Shown here in pieces: positions 9,395 through 21,087 of a stretch of 64,000 nt of DNA (the first letter of the stretch is position 1; every line of letters starts with the position of its first letter). Origin of the DNA: Oryzias latipes (taxonomy: Eukaryota; Chordata; Actinopteri; Beloniformes; Adrianichthyidae); NCBI RefSeq assembly GCF_002234675.1, contig NC_019879.2, forward strand, positions 13,148,464 to 13,212,463, read 5' to 3'. The notes below the pieces were generated by a model. It did no database searches and was not told the origin of the DNA. It was given only the letters and a program-made list of their open reading frames with translations. A program made the translations under genes and the position numbers.

Positions 9395-11182
9395 CAGGGG
9401 TCTGCAATCTTTGCCACTTAAAGGGCCATTTGGATCAGTTTCCCACAGAGATGAAAACACAGTTAGCTGCAACACTGTTGGAATAATTGTACATAAGTTA
9501 TCTCATATTTACTCTGAACTTTTGAACGTGTGATCATATATTGTAAAGTGTGTGTGTATTGCTTTTCTGCCACAAACTGGTTCTCGGGAAAAGAGGAAAA
9601 GATTTTATGACCAAGCACAGCTGTCTTGCCTTGACCAGCTTCACCTTTGATTTGCAGGAGACGTGCCCTAAACCACAGAGGTCAACAAGAAAGCTGTATC
9701 ATAAGAGCAGTTGTTTCTGTAAAGATGGTGTTTAGATTAGCTTCCTGACCTGTGTGGGCTGCTTTATGTTGTTTTCCCCCCACCCCTTAGAAACAGAACT
9801 AACACATTTGTACTTAGTGAAACGCCTCGTGCTTAATAAAAACGAGGAGGTAGACTTTTGTAAACTGGAGAATTGCCTGAGTGCGTTGTGAGTCGGAGTC
9901 CTTTCTTCCTGCTTACAAATAATTCAGAAGTGTTGGTTTAGATTTAGATCCAACAAACACCCTTTGGAAAACCCAGTGTTTCCAGTAAATGGCATAATTT
10001 CACTTGTTTTTATAGTTTTCACTGGTTATTCACTTCTCATTCAACATGTACTGTCTTCAGGTCTATTTTTTTCTTTCCATTAACGGAATACAACCCTGAC
10101 TCGAATCATGAATGAATTCATTCAGTCATTTCCGTTGGCTTCATGAGTAAATATCAATGGAAACTAAAGGACATATTCTTCTGTTTTTTGTGCTCAAGAG
10201 TCACATAAAATTGAAAAAAAAAAGACAAACAGTTGTGCAGATTGCATCCGAAGCATTGACTATATGTGAGAACGGCAGAGAAGCTTAGATGAAATACACC
10301 AATAAGCTAATTAACAAGACTAGTCTAATTAACTGCAAACCTTCATTAGCCATGTGCAAAATTTTACTCCTCCAATCGTAAAATTGGTCTTATTTGGCAC
10401 CTAGCAAGTTTTAATTTTGGACATTACCTATATTCCTTGATCCTTGGAGTGTTTTTCTTCTTCTTCTTTTTAAACCAGAGAACTGATTTCCATTTTTCAC
10501 AACCTTGAATAGGCTTTTCTGTCTGTCAAAAACCCAGAGTTGAGATGAGTGAGATGATGGAAACAAATTCACTTTGATGCAGACTTGTTTCTATTTTTTT
10601 TACAGTTTTATAAAATCCAGTAAACCCAATTAAGTATATTAATTTTATGGATGAAAACTATTTTTTATTTGGAAGCAGCTGTTAGTTTGTTGCGGGGTCT
10701 GGAATCTTAAACTGTGAATCTAAGCCCCTCCCCCACCTCTCTACCTGTTCACATCCTTTGCAGCTGCAAGTTGCACCCCCCCCAAACACACACACACCCA
10801 CGCTCCTCCAGCATATTCTAAATAAAGAGTGCAAAATAAAATATCATAGCAGCAAGTTGACACAATAGTAGGGGCACCCTAATGTAAATTTCATTAATGT
10901 TACACTAAAAACTGGCATTTTTTTTTTTTGGGAGGGGGGGGGATGCTCATGTTCCCCCTACAACATTGCCACTGACTGTCTTTTTAGAAGAACTTTCCAT
11001 CCTACAACAGACTCTGGTCAGCATTCACGCTGTTTTCCCCCCGCTCGCTTGCACACCCCGACGGTGTTATAGGCACCACAACAATCTTAGAACATAATAG
11101 TTTATTTACAAAACCACAGAGAGCCGCACAGGGAATTGGCAAAGCCGCATGTGGCTCCGGAGCCGCAAGTTGCCGACCCCTG
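9395..11182. mobile_element. hAT-like non-autonomous element containing a solo LTR
   Basis: Starts CAGGGGTCTGCAATCTTTG and ends TTGCCGACCCCTG, inverted termini of hAT type. It is flanked by CTATAGAG (9387-9394) and CTCTAGAG (11183-11190); the duplicate copy at 3338-3345 shows the original target was CTCTAGAG, an 8-bp duplication. A solo LTR sits inside at 9476-9955. No transposase frame is visible in the remaining ~1.3 kb. Confidence 0.8.
9476..9955 (+). mobile_element. Solo LTR, 480 bp
   Basis: Starts TGTTGGAATAA and ends GATCCAACA, flanked by perfect 5-bp target duplications AACAC (9471-9475, 9956-9960). A polyadenylation signal AATAAA is near 9835. A related solo LTR is at 20572-21082 and a fragment at 3426-3572. 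Confidence 0.85.
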
Positions 11183-11216
11183 CTCTAGAGGCTTGCAGTT
11201 ATATGTAGTAAACCTT

Positions 11217-11770
11217 CTATTTGGTGCCCCCTAAACAACACTCACAAGCAGAAACGGCTGCAGTGGGCCCAGACATACAAGACGATGTCAGCAAAGAGGT
11301 GGCAAAGTCATCTTTGGGGCTGGAGTCACGAGGAGAGACCTGGTCGGCCCCTTTAGGGTCCCTGAATGTGTAAAAATGACCTCTGAAAAGTAGGTGGATT
11401 TTCTGAATGACCACTTTTTCCGTGGTACAAAAAGAGGAAATTTTCTTTCTGTAACAAAATCATCTTCATGCAAGACAATGCACCATCTCATGCTGCAAGG
11501 AATACCTCTGCATCATTGGCTTCTATGGGCATAAAAAGAGGTAAACTGATAGTGCGGCCTCCATCCTCCTTAACCCTATTTAGAACCTTTGGAGCATCCT
11601 CAAGCAAAATGTTCATGAGGGTGGGAGGCAGTTCACATCTAATCAGCAGCTCTGGGAGGCTATCCTGACATCCTGCAAAGAAATTCAAGCAGAAACCCTC
11701 CAAAAACTCACAAGTTCAATGGATGCTAGAATTGTGAAGCTCCTGCAAAATAACAGGACCTATGTTTACA
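11217..11770 (+). pseudogene. Tc1/mariner-type transposase remnant
   Basis: Reading frames on the plus strand give MQDNAPSHAARNT (11468 onward), the block around the second catalytic Asp of Tc1-like DDE transposases, followed by a degraded stretch with GGRQ/ELW-like and SMDAR-like pieces up to about 11740. The preceding 250 bp contain NNTHKQKR/WAQTYK-like pieces in broken frames. Stops and frameshifts make it inactive. I saw no inverted termini. Confidence 0.65.
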
Positions 11771-12637
11771 TGGAACTTGACCTATTAAGATGTCATTGAT
11801 TGGAATAGTTTTTGATTTCAGTAAATATGACCTCCTAATGCAAAAAATTCAATAAGTGACCATTTTCAGTTCTTTGAAATTAATCAAATGTTGTGGAAAT
11901 CTGGGAACTTTGTTGTGTGTAATGATGTGGAACAGTGACTTTGAAGACTTATATTAAGAAATAATTATAACAAAATAGGAGGTTTATTCAGTAACATTTA
12001 ATATTTACTACAATGGTCAGTGACTTGAAAATTCTGCTGTGATTTGCATTGGGTATTTGGAAAAATCATAGAAAATCACATTAGTATAATACTTTGGAAC
12101 ATGTTAATCCTCGTTAATCCACGTTGATAAAGTCAATCCTGGAGTGCTAAAAACAGATTAAAATAAATTGTGTGTATAACTTTTATGAGGTATCATCGGT
12201 GTAACTGAAAATGGGAAATAGATGTGGGGCTGTGCAGAACTGTCAGTCTTGTGGGATGGTGGTTCCAGCTGAACGGTATTAGAAAGTAGAAAGATGTTAC
12301 TAGCATCTTTTTATAAGAAAGCTAAAAATATATTAAGCTGGTCTCAAAGCATTTAGCACGTCAAACTGAAGATTTTCCAGAAATATTTTGATTAAATATA
12401 CTAAATTACAGACAGGTTAAGACATGTGCATTCATAGACTTCAGTGAGAACTCCCATTTGGATGATTGTTATTGTGACTTGTGTTTACAAGCTGCAATAG
12501 GATGAATAAAATAACTATTTCCAATGTAATCTGAGATTTGTCCATTCTAAGGATTAAAACAAGCATCTGGTCAAGTGTAATTGAGTAAAAGGAACCAATT
12601 CTGGATAAGATCAACACTGACGTGTATGACAACGTAG
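11771..12637. other. Intergenic stretch, no gene seen
   Basis: AT-rich DNA between the transposase remnant and the 3' end of receptor B. No coding family, RNA gene or repeat boundary recognised. Confidence 0.4.
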
Positions 12638-13822
12638 TCAGTGTATGTTTACTTCGGAAGAGCTGGGATGCAGGATCTGCAAAGTGACAATGAGGCTCAC
12701 TGCTTTTCTAAACCAGGGGTAAAACATTGCATAAATCAATGGGTTCAGAGTGGAGTTCAAGTAAAACAGAAAGAGTGAATAAGATGCAGAGGAGTCACTG
12801 ATTAACTCATCACCTGCTAGAGAAACACAGTAATATGGGCAGAAACATGTCAAAAAGACGAGCATCAGAACTCCCAGAGTCCTGGCTGCTTTCAGCTCAG
12901 ATTTCTTTGAAGTGGCAGCCACAGAGAGCTGCAGTGTGACAGCTGTAACATGAGAACGCATGGCACGGGCCTGGGACACGGCCACCACAAACACTCTCAT
13001 GTACAGAACCACGATCACAAAAACTGGAACAATAAAGGTTAGAACAAGGTCTAGACTTCCTACAACATAGATAACAGCAATGACACATTCACCATGACAA
13101 GAGTTGTATCTGCCTGGCTGTGTGAGATCACTCATCACAATTCCACTGTTGTAGAGAGCAGAACAGAGCCAACACAGACAGACACACACTTTAACTCTTC
13201 TCTCAGTCACTCTGCTTGGATAATGCAGAGGGTCACAGATGGCCACATAGCGATCAACTGATATAAGAACCATGTCTCCAACTGAGGTAGAGGTAATTAT
13301 GCATGAAACATAATTATACAAAGAGCACATGAGATCGCCAAGAAACCAGCAGGCTGTGTTTCTGAGGATTTCTCCTGGCATCAGCAGGAGACCCACGAGG
13401 AAGTCCGAAACAGCCAGAGAGAGGAGGAGGATGTTAGTGGGAGTGTGGAGCTGCCTGCAGGGACACAGAGGAGCAGATGAAACAAACAGTTCTGCATGCT
13501 ACAATCAAGAAAAAATGCGTTTAAAATTTTACAACAGCTGATAGACAACTTGTAAAAACCCGCAAGTAGAATTAAAAGGCCAGCTAAAAAAACTGTGAAA
13601 TATTGTTCCAAATGCACAAATTCGTTGTTCGTGAAGAGGCTGCTCCTGCCTGAAGTGAGAGACTGCAATGATAACCAACAGGTTGAGAGCCACAGTGATC
13701 AAAGAGAGGGAGAACAGGAGAAAGCGAAGGAATACAGCTTCAGACAAAGCAGATCTTGGCTTCCTACACGAGGAGTTAGAGAGTGGTGGAAAGCAGAGCT
13801 CTACTCCCAATTGAAGCTCCAT
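12638..13822 (-). CDS. taar: TAAR-type olfactory receptor B (two exons)
   Basis: Amine-type olfactory GPCR of the TAAR family. Exon 1 is 13650-13822 (173 bp), exon 2 is 12638-13454 (817 bp), intron 195 bp with acceptor CTGCAG and a GC donor (CACTTCAG then GCAGGA); product 329 aa. It shows the N-terminal NSSC site, [11 protein letters not shown] (TM2), C3.25, SVDRYVAICDPLHYP, NSCHGEC in ECL2, a TM5 with Asp at 5.42 and Pro at 5.50, CFCPYYC in TM6 (Phe at 6.48) and NSTLNPLIYAMFYPWF in TM7. Position 3.32 is Ser. An alternative GT further into the intron would add about a dozen residues to intracellular loop 1 and is less likely given the exact 173-bp exon 1 in all paralogues. Confidence 0.9.
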
Positions 13823-14945
13823 CTTAAAAACGGAAAATCGTGCTTCTTACTGGGGATCAAGTACTTTTGTACCAAACTTAACCTTTTAGCCCCTCCCCTT
13901 TACTGCATGTCTCTCTGTGTTAGTGACTATCACATTTTATTTTGCACCACATGCCCCTCTGTATATTTTTGCTCTTTTATTTTAATGCTCCTTGTGTTGA
14001 CTCAAAAAATGAGCAAAACCTTTGAACTTTAATAAAAAATGCTGTTAAATTCATTGTAATTCCATGCTCCTGAAAGAGACTGACATGTAAATAAAATTAG
14101 TAACAATTAAATTTAAACTTCCGTTTCATTTTTTGCGTCTTCTTAAAAGGGATTTCCTAAACAGTCAGAATCGAGTAGCATAAAGTGCCACGGCAATCAT
14201 GTTTTGTTGTCAAGTTTAGCCACTATTCTATATTAAATTCCCTCACAGCCCCAAGGCAACATTAGCGGTGCAACAAAAATGGCGAGCCATGTTGGAGCTA
14301 TCCAGCCATACAGTTTTGATCCAGATTCCAGCTTAGAAAAGGAAAACAAAGACGCACATGGATCTATTTGTCTGTAAATGGATGAATCAGAATGAAGCAG
14401 AGCAGGGAGCTTGTGGCCTGCCATTGTACATCACAACCACATGCTTTTTCCAATGACAATTTTTCATCTGCCTCTCATTTAGAATGATTTTAATAAAGAA
14501 ATACTAAGAAATACAATTATTAATCTTTTTTTTCTTAAAATATGTCCTCCATAATCAGAAACATGCAAAAAACACAACTAGTTTGTAACATGTCAATAAA
14601 CTATATCAAAACAAATCAAATAAAACTTTATTTTTATAGCACTTTTCCTATAAAAAAGATAACACAAACTGCTTTACATTAAGACAAAAAAAATAATATA
14701 AGAACAAGCACGAAAATTAAAATAGAGCCCTAACCCAGGTCCACACACAACCCACCACCCCTTTCCCACCTTCTAACCGATGGGGATAGACTATGGGAAA
14801 TAGGCTGAGTACGAAAACAAAATGTTGGTTGTTGGAAACGCTAATATTTGGGAGCTCACCTAGTGTGAAAAGCTGCATAGCCAACCAAATCCAGTGTCAC
14901 AGGCTTCATCACAGCTGAGTGGCAATGCAGGTCCCCATGTAGCTG
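13823..14945. other. Intergenic stretch, mostly unassigned
   Basis: Upstream of receptor B. The minus strand has GGGGCTAAAAGG near 13887-13898, a weak TATA-like motif. Around 14610-14690 a segment with CTTTATTTTTATAGCACTTTT resembles a retroelement tail seen again, diverged, near 20380-20470. Nothing coding. Confidence 0.35.
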
Positions 14946-15090
14946 CATATAATATAATATAATATAATATAATATAATATAATATAATATAATATAATAT
15001 AATATAATATAATATAATATAATATAATATAATATAATATAATATAATATAATATAATATAATATAATATAATATAATATAATATAATAT
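14946..15090. repeat. (ATAAT)n microsatellite
   Basis: About 29 near-perfect copies of a 5-bp ATAAT unit. Apparent open frames through it are artefacts of a stop-free repeat. Confidence 0.97.
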
Positions 15091-15168
15091 GGGACTGGAA
15101 TATGGTTCTCATTATTTTTTGTGGGCACTGCAATAAGGTCTACAGAGATCAGTCATGACAAGGATCTA

Positions 15169-15378
15169 TTAGCCCTTGTGCTATCCTAAGCACTTTAACT
15201 TTGGGAGTGGTGTCATCTAGACCCACTAGACAGTGCGCTGAACCTTTTTTCTTCAATGATTTGTGATCTTCACTGGTGTCCATGCATTACATGAAATCTT
15301 TCCACCCTTATCCACCTTTGTCATCGTAGGGATAACATGTCGATGTAAGGGTGGGGTCATAAGATAGCACAAGGGTTA
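15169..15378. mobile_element. MITE with AGCCCTTGTGCTATC termini, complete copy
   Basis: Ends TTAGCCCTTGTGCTATC and GATAGCACAAGGGTTA form inverted repeats of about 16 bp; TTA at both edges may be a 3-bp target duplication. The interior includes CTTCAATGATTTGTGATC. Further copies: the shell of the nest at 32717-35781 and a truncated one at 42982-43123. Confidence 0.7.
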
Positions 15379-15589
15379 AGTACTAGCTTCTCTGTAAAAG
15401 AGGGATAGTCAACTTCAAATGGGTGTGATAGATGGATCAACTGAGGCGATGTTCTTCGAGATTGTCCTGCTTTGCTGCAGATGCATAGGCAGTGGTACAC
15501 AGTATCTACAGATTGGCTTGTAAGCATCTGCTGCAAAAGTTGGAAATCCTCTGTCACTCTGCTATTTGAGTTGCTCAAATGCTCCATTT

Positions 15590-17069
15590 AAAACTCACCA
15601 CTGTACTCTTTTCTCATCAGTTATTTGGACTTCATTATTCACTCTGCAAAAAAATAATTGGCTACTCTTAATTTTCAAAACTCTGCTTGGTCTTTTTCCA
15701 TTTTATCTGAACCAGCTTTTGCATTCATCATGCCCATTGCATAATCTCCGCTCTGCTAAACAGATTTTGTTAACAGTTCAGAAATTACCGTAATTTCCGG
15801 ACTATAAGCCGCTACTTTTTTCCTGCGCTTACAGCCCTGCTGCTTATTCAGTGACGCGGCTAATTTATGGATTTTATTGGCGGCTGCCGTGTACGTATTT
15901 TCGGACACGGTGAATGGTTTGAATTCTCTAACACCAAACACAAGTCATTTATTTTTCAACACACCTCTAAGCAGCCAAACAGCATGGACCTCACTCCAGG
16001 TCTTAGACACTTCAGTCATGGTTCAACAAAACGAAACATGCATGCCCAGCCGAATCCCAGAATCCTTTGGTGCCATTAGACCCAACGTGCACGTGATCGC
16101 CGCTACAATATGATGCAGCTTTCAAGTTAAAAGCAATCGTTAAAAGCAGCGTGAAAAAATCCACCATCACCAACGGGTTTGGAAAAGCCGGTCAGCTGCG
16201 TGACGGAGAGAACAGCGCATGGAGTGAATTTACCTCTGAGTCATAGTGACTCGGCTGGCTGGACGTAAATATATGGGAATAATATCAGCCTTTATTTTGT
16301 CGGGACACGACTGGAAACACAAATCGACGTGGTCGTTTTAACGGTTATTAAGGACTGAGCGGAGTTTTGCATTGAAACGCTCACAGCCTCCGTGTGAGCT
16401 GGAGACTGCGTGTCGTGTGAGCTGCGGGGCCGATGGCAGTCTGAAGGCTCCCACACGTAACAACGCATCCGCCCCTCATACACAAAACGTACAGTATTAA
16501 GTCCGATTGCTCTGCACAGACACGATTTGCTCCGTTCACCGGCGCAATGGGGACGAAGCGCTCCTCCTTGAAGTTGAAGCCGCCCTGGCCAGAGCTGTCG
16601 GAGTAGATAGGAAGGGGAGACAAGGAGCGCGCGGGAGCGCGGAGGCGTCGAGCCATTCTGCAGGCTGCAGCCAGGGCTTACTCGAGGCATCCGCGGAACA
16701 ACAGTGTTTGTTGTGGAAGGAAACTTCTGACCCACGCGCCGCGAGGAGGCGCGCGTATCGCGCTGAGGTGCGCGCTTTTCAGTCGTCGCTGCTTTATTTT
16801 AACCAGCCCTGTTACTCCCATAACGCTGCCGCGACACAAGCGGAAGGAGAGCTTTACCCGTTCACCCCTCCATCCACTGCTGATACTTGTTCATTCTTAA
16901 ACACGTACAACAGAATGGCGAGCCGGGCGTTGGCCCCGCCTTTAGCCCCTAAGACTCATGGGAAATGGGGGATCGCGGATGTAAATTTCCTCATCATAAC
17001 TGAGGGATGTAATGTTGATTATATGGTTACTGTTTTTAATTTTATGTATGATACCTAGATTGTCAATAA

Positions 17070-17104
<35 letters not shown>

Positions 17105-17640
17105 ATAATTGAGGAAGTTGTGAACAGAATAGAGGTCCATACTGTTTGGCAGATGTAGATATACTCAAATACATGAGCCTGAGGCAAAACTGACTCCACC
17201 CACTGTGTGCTAATAAATCACACTTGCTTTGTGAGTCAGGACGTGATTCGTCAGGATGACAATGTTGCCTAATTCATGTGGCTTGTACTCCGACGCGGCT
17301 TGTTTATGTATAAAATTATTTAAATACGTGAAAATAGGTGGGTGTGGCTAGTAATCGGGTGCGCTTTGTAGTCCGGAATTTACGGTAAACTCTTTACTTT
17401 ATTTTCTGTCTTTCCAATCTGCTGCAGCCAAAGACTAGAATGACTCAGAAAAAACCTCTCAGATTGGACACTTTTATCTCACACGCAGATTTTAAAACCC
17501 ATCTTAATGACAATTTTAAAAATAAATGCTGCTGCCACACAGTACAAATATTTTTTGCTGTATATTTTAGATTGTTTTTTTTTCTTCTTACGGTTTTGTT
17601 CTTTTTTTTCTTGTTATTATAACCTCTTTCCTTCCTTTCT
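15590..17640 (+). pseudogene. C-terminal end of a Rex1-like LINE, split by a mariner-type element
   Basis: At 15650-15785 the plus frame reads LIFKTLLGLFPFYLNQLLH and LRSAKQILLTVQ, typical of the region after reverse transcriptase in Rex/Babar-type LINEs. The reading resumes after 17387 with RLDTFISHADFKTHL, the usual C-terminal end. The split is a clean TA-target insertion at 15788-17385. The 5' portion and enzyme domains are absent. Confidence 0.6.
15788..17385. mobile_element. Mariner/Tc1-type non-autonomous element with TA target
   Basis: Left end CCGTAATTTCCGGACTATAA, right end rc CCGTAAATTCCGGACTACAA, each flanked by TA (15786-15787, 17386-17387). Length 1598 bp. It contains an A(32) run at about 17072-17103 and no recognisable transposase, so it is non-autonomous or decayed. 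The open frames around 16300-17050 show no family match. Confidence 0.75.
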
Positions 17641-17642
17641 CA

Positions 17643-18003
17643 AAAGGTCTTGCCTTTTACCAGTTCCCAGTCTTGCCACAGTTGTAAATAAGAATGCTGT
17701 TCTTGTTCTGGCCTGCCTGGATAGATTGAGGTTTAATAGAGAAATAAACACAGACTGTAGTTGTTTCCATTTAAAATGCTGTAGTATGGCTACATTAGGT
17801 GCAGTGAATGGCCCAAATCCAGAGACTATGGGTTACTAAGGGGTGACTAAACAATTGGAGTAACATCACTGAAGGTACAAAGAATGGAGAGGTGAGTGAC
17901 GAGGTCACAGCGGAGTCATGTGGTTTAGTATGCACATCCATACTAGAAGTTTCAGTAGTTTTCTCTGAAGACCAAAAAGGAGGAGGGCGATCAGAGAAAC
18001 AGA
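17643..18003. other. 5' flank of receptor C
   Basis: No gene seen. The stretch leads into the candidate core promoter of receptor C. Confidence 0.4.
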
Positions 18004-18012
18004 CTATAAATG
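18003..18012 (+). promoter_or_regulatory. Candidate TATA box of receptor C
   Basis: ACTATAAATG lies about 40 bp before the first ATG (18047). This is a sequence match only, and the short distance implies a very short 5' UTR. Confidence 0.35.
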
Positions 18013-18046
18013 TACTATTCAGCAGTTTTTGTCTGCAGCTCTGATA

Positions 18047-19188
18047 ATGGAGATGCAGGATGAAATTGAACTCTGCTTTCCACAACTGCTCAACAGCTCC
18101 TGCAGGAAGCCAAAGCTCCACTGGACAAAAGCTGTGCTCCTGAACATCCTGATGTCCTGCCTCTCTTTGACTACTGTAGCTTTAAACCTGCTCGTCATCA
18201 TCTCTGTCTCCCACTTCAGGCACAGATTAACTTTTCCACTGTACTTAATTTTTGGATGTTAGCAAAAAATTATGTTTGTGTGTTAAAGCTTCTATTGATC
18301 GATATATATCTATATATATATATTTTAAATTGAATCAATGTGTAATCTTTGTTTTCATCTTCTCCTTCCAGGCAGCTCCACACTCCCACTAACATCTTCC
18401 TCCTCTCTCTGGCTGTCTCAGACTTTCTTGTGGGTCTCCTTTTGATGCCGTTTGAAATCCTTAGAAACACAGCATGCTGGTTACTTGGAGACATAGCTTG
18501 TTCTTTATATCTGTTTGTGGTTTCACTTTTACTTTGTGTTTCCAATGGAAATATTGTTCTTATATCAGTTGACCGCTACTTAGCCATTTGTTACCCTCTG
18601 AATTATTCCACCAGAATCACAACAGCAAAAGCCAAAAGATATATTTTTTTGTGTTGGTTCTTGTCCTCGTTGTCCAGTGTTTTCTACGTCAGAGATCAAC
18701 TGATTCAACCAGGCAAAAGTAATTCTTGCTTTGGTGGATGTGAACTTGCCATTGATTATGTTGCCGGAATTGTTGACCTTATTTTAAATTTCATATTTTC
18801 AGTAACTCTTATTGTGGTTCTGTACACCCAAGTGTTTGTGGTGGCAGTGTCTCAGGCTCGAGCCATGTGCTCTAGAGTTACAGCAACTTCACCGCAGCAT
18901 TCAGCAAAACCAAAAGCAAAGAGATCTGAGCTGAAAGCTGCCAGGACTCTTGGCATTCTTGTCTTTGTTTATCTGTTATGTTTCTGCCCTTATTACGGTT
19001 ACTCACTTGTTCAAGTGAAGATCACCAGTAGCTCATTTGCATTTTTTGTTGTTTTTCTTTTTTTTTCAAACTCCTGTTTTAACCCTGTGATCTATGCTTT
19101 ATTTTATCGCTGGTTTAGAAAAGCGATTAAACTCATCCTCACCCTGCAGATTCTGCAGCCAGGCTCCTGTGAGACAAACATGCTGTAG
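18047..19188 (+). CDS. taar: TAAR-type olfactory receptor C (two exons, opposite strand)
   Basis: The only receptor on the plus strand. Exon 1 is 18047-18219 (173 bp; the first ATG gives MEMQDE), exon 2 is 18372-19188 (817 bp), intron 152 bp with GC donor (CACTTCAG then GCACAG) and acceptor TTCCAG; product 329 aa. TAAR marks: [24 protein letters not shown], and NSCFNPVIYALFYRWF in TM7. It is the most divergent copy: Val at 3.32, Ser instead of Pro at 5.50 (FIFSVTLIVVLY), Phe at 7.43, and a longer hydrophobic TM3 start. Asp at 5.42 is kept. The open frame argues it is functional; loss of P5.50 may mean altered TM5 shape. Confidence 0.9.
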
Positions 19189-20566
19189 AGCACAAGTGTC
19201 CAACTCCAGGCCTCTAGGGCCAACAGCAAACGTGTTTTCCAACTAACCTGCTATTTGAGCTTCTCATAGGCAAAACACACCTGATCCAGGATATCAGCAG
19301 TAAGTGGGGCTGGATTTCTCTGCACGATGCTGCTTTAGAAAGACTGTGGACTAACTGACAGTGAGCTCCAATATTTAGTGAAATCCAATATTTTCAACAA
19401 CCAAGTAAATTATACCAATATAACATCCATGTTACTGACTAGTTATACACTTTGAATTACAGTAAAGAAATGTTGTACTCTGTGTTCTTTGAAAATGGAA
19501 ATAGCTGAGCAGACCTGCTGTTCACCATGTTCAAGAAGAATTACAACAACAAAAATGAAATATGACAAAGTATTTATTTACATGTAATTAAGCATAAATA
19601 AAATATGTATTCCATAAATGTGGTAAATTCAAAATAACATTGCTGTTTTCATAAATTAAAGGAAACTGTTGTTGAAAGTATTTCTCTTTCTTCTTTTTTT
19701 ACTTTGGCTGCATTTTGGTCCCTGAGAGTTGAACAAATGTAGACCCCACATGAACATATTAAAATGAAGTCTAATGATTGATTTTGTCGCTGTGTTTTTT
19801 TAACATGTTTATAGAATGTCCCTGCTCCTCCTGTGTGAGACCTCTCTGATTCAGTAAAAAAATGAATACTCCCACAAAAAAAAGTAATAGTATGCAATGG
19901 CCTTAGTTTAACTAGAAACAAAGGAAACAATGTACTATTTTTTTCTGCCTGAAAAAGTAGGTTTGTTAAACAAATAATAACTTCCAAGACTGTGTTTAGG
20001 TATTATGAAGAATTCCATTAAAATAATACAAAGGAAGGGTTTATTATTTTTGATGATGAAGCATAAAACCACAAAAGAGGATCCCACATTTTTAGTGTTT
20101 TCCTAAAATCAAACATCATGTTTCTCCATCTGTATAAAAGGCTTTCATTGTTCCATTGTTAGTTCTCTGTTTTTTTTGCCTTCCTCCCGATGAACAGGGA
20201 AAAATAGGTGAAACGTATTTTAATAAAGTAAATTCTCCATGTAGACAAAGTCTACATGTATTATTATTTTTAAAATTATTACCAATCTTTTCCAATTTGA
20301 ACATCTCCAACGTACTAACAAAAAGTCTAAATTTGTTCATTATGTCCAACTAAATTATATTGTGCAATGTAAAATATGAATTTTATTTATCAAATCAAAC
20401 TTTTTTATGAAGTGCTTTTTGTGACACAAAGTGCTGAACAGAATAAAAACAACTTTCAAACTTAAAACCAAAACAAACACACAATGCTTTCAACCCCAAA
20501 CCTTCACATAATATGATGTTAAAATGAACATTAAAAAAGAGTAGAAAAAAAAATAGAAATCATTCT
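19189..20566. other. 3' flank of receptor C with hAT-like fragment
   Basis: At 19190-19330 the sequence CACAAGTGTCCAACTCCAGG resembles the end of a fish hAT-type element; no matching second end was found. The rest (to 20566) is AT-rich and carries a CTTTTTTATGAAGTGC retroelement-tail-like piece near 20395-20460. No gene seen. Confidence 0.35.
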
Positions 20567-20571
20567 TTATC

Positions 20572-21082
20572 TGTTAGAATAAATTTGTACATTAGTTATC
20601 CCATATTTACTCTGAACTTTCTAACTGTAAAAAGTGTATACTTGTCTGCGAGAAACAGCTCTGAGAAAGCGGGAAGAATTTTATCTCTGCATTGAACTGG
20701 GAATTAGAAGTCCACCTTTGACCTACAGGAATGGTCCTGAAACCGCAGGAGCTGACTGTTGACCTTTGATCTGCAGAAATGGCCCTAATCCCCTGGGGTT
20801 AACGGAGAAACTCCTGGGAACAGATGTCTCTCTGTTTTATGAACTATTGACCTGTGTGGGCTGCATTGTTTTACCCTTCCCTTTTAGAAGCATCTGTATG
20901 TAGGGAAACACCCTGATTTTGAATAAAAGTGAGGAGGCAGACCTTTGTAAACTCAGAGCAAACGGAGAATTGTGTGAATATGTTCCTGTCTGCTCTCCTC
21001 GAGAAAAGATTTGAAGTGAGTCTGTGTCCTTTCTTCCTGCTCAAATATAGTTGAGAAGTGTTGGCTTAGTTTAGACCCAACA
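20572..21082 (+). mobile_element. Solo LTR, 511 bp
   Basis: Starts TGTTAGAATAA and ends GACCCAACA with perfect 5-bp target duplications TTATC (20567-20571, 21083-21087). Related to the solo LTR at 9476-9955, sharing CATATTTACTCTGAACTTT and the GAGGAGGCAGAC region, but clearly diverged. Contains AATAAA near 20921. Confidence 0.85.
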
Positions 21083-21087
21083 TTATC

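Noticed and set aside
14856..15133. Tyr/Ile/Leu repeat ORFs
   Set aside because: Translation of the ATAAT microsatellite.
16292..17058. Open frames of 147-183 codons
   Set aside because: They lie within a TA-flanked non-autonomous element, overlap on both strands and match no family.
18029..18046. Upstream start for receptor C
   Set aside because: The extension begins with TTG, not ATG. The ATG at 18047 gives the same 173-bp exon 1 as all paralogues.
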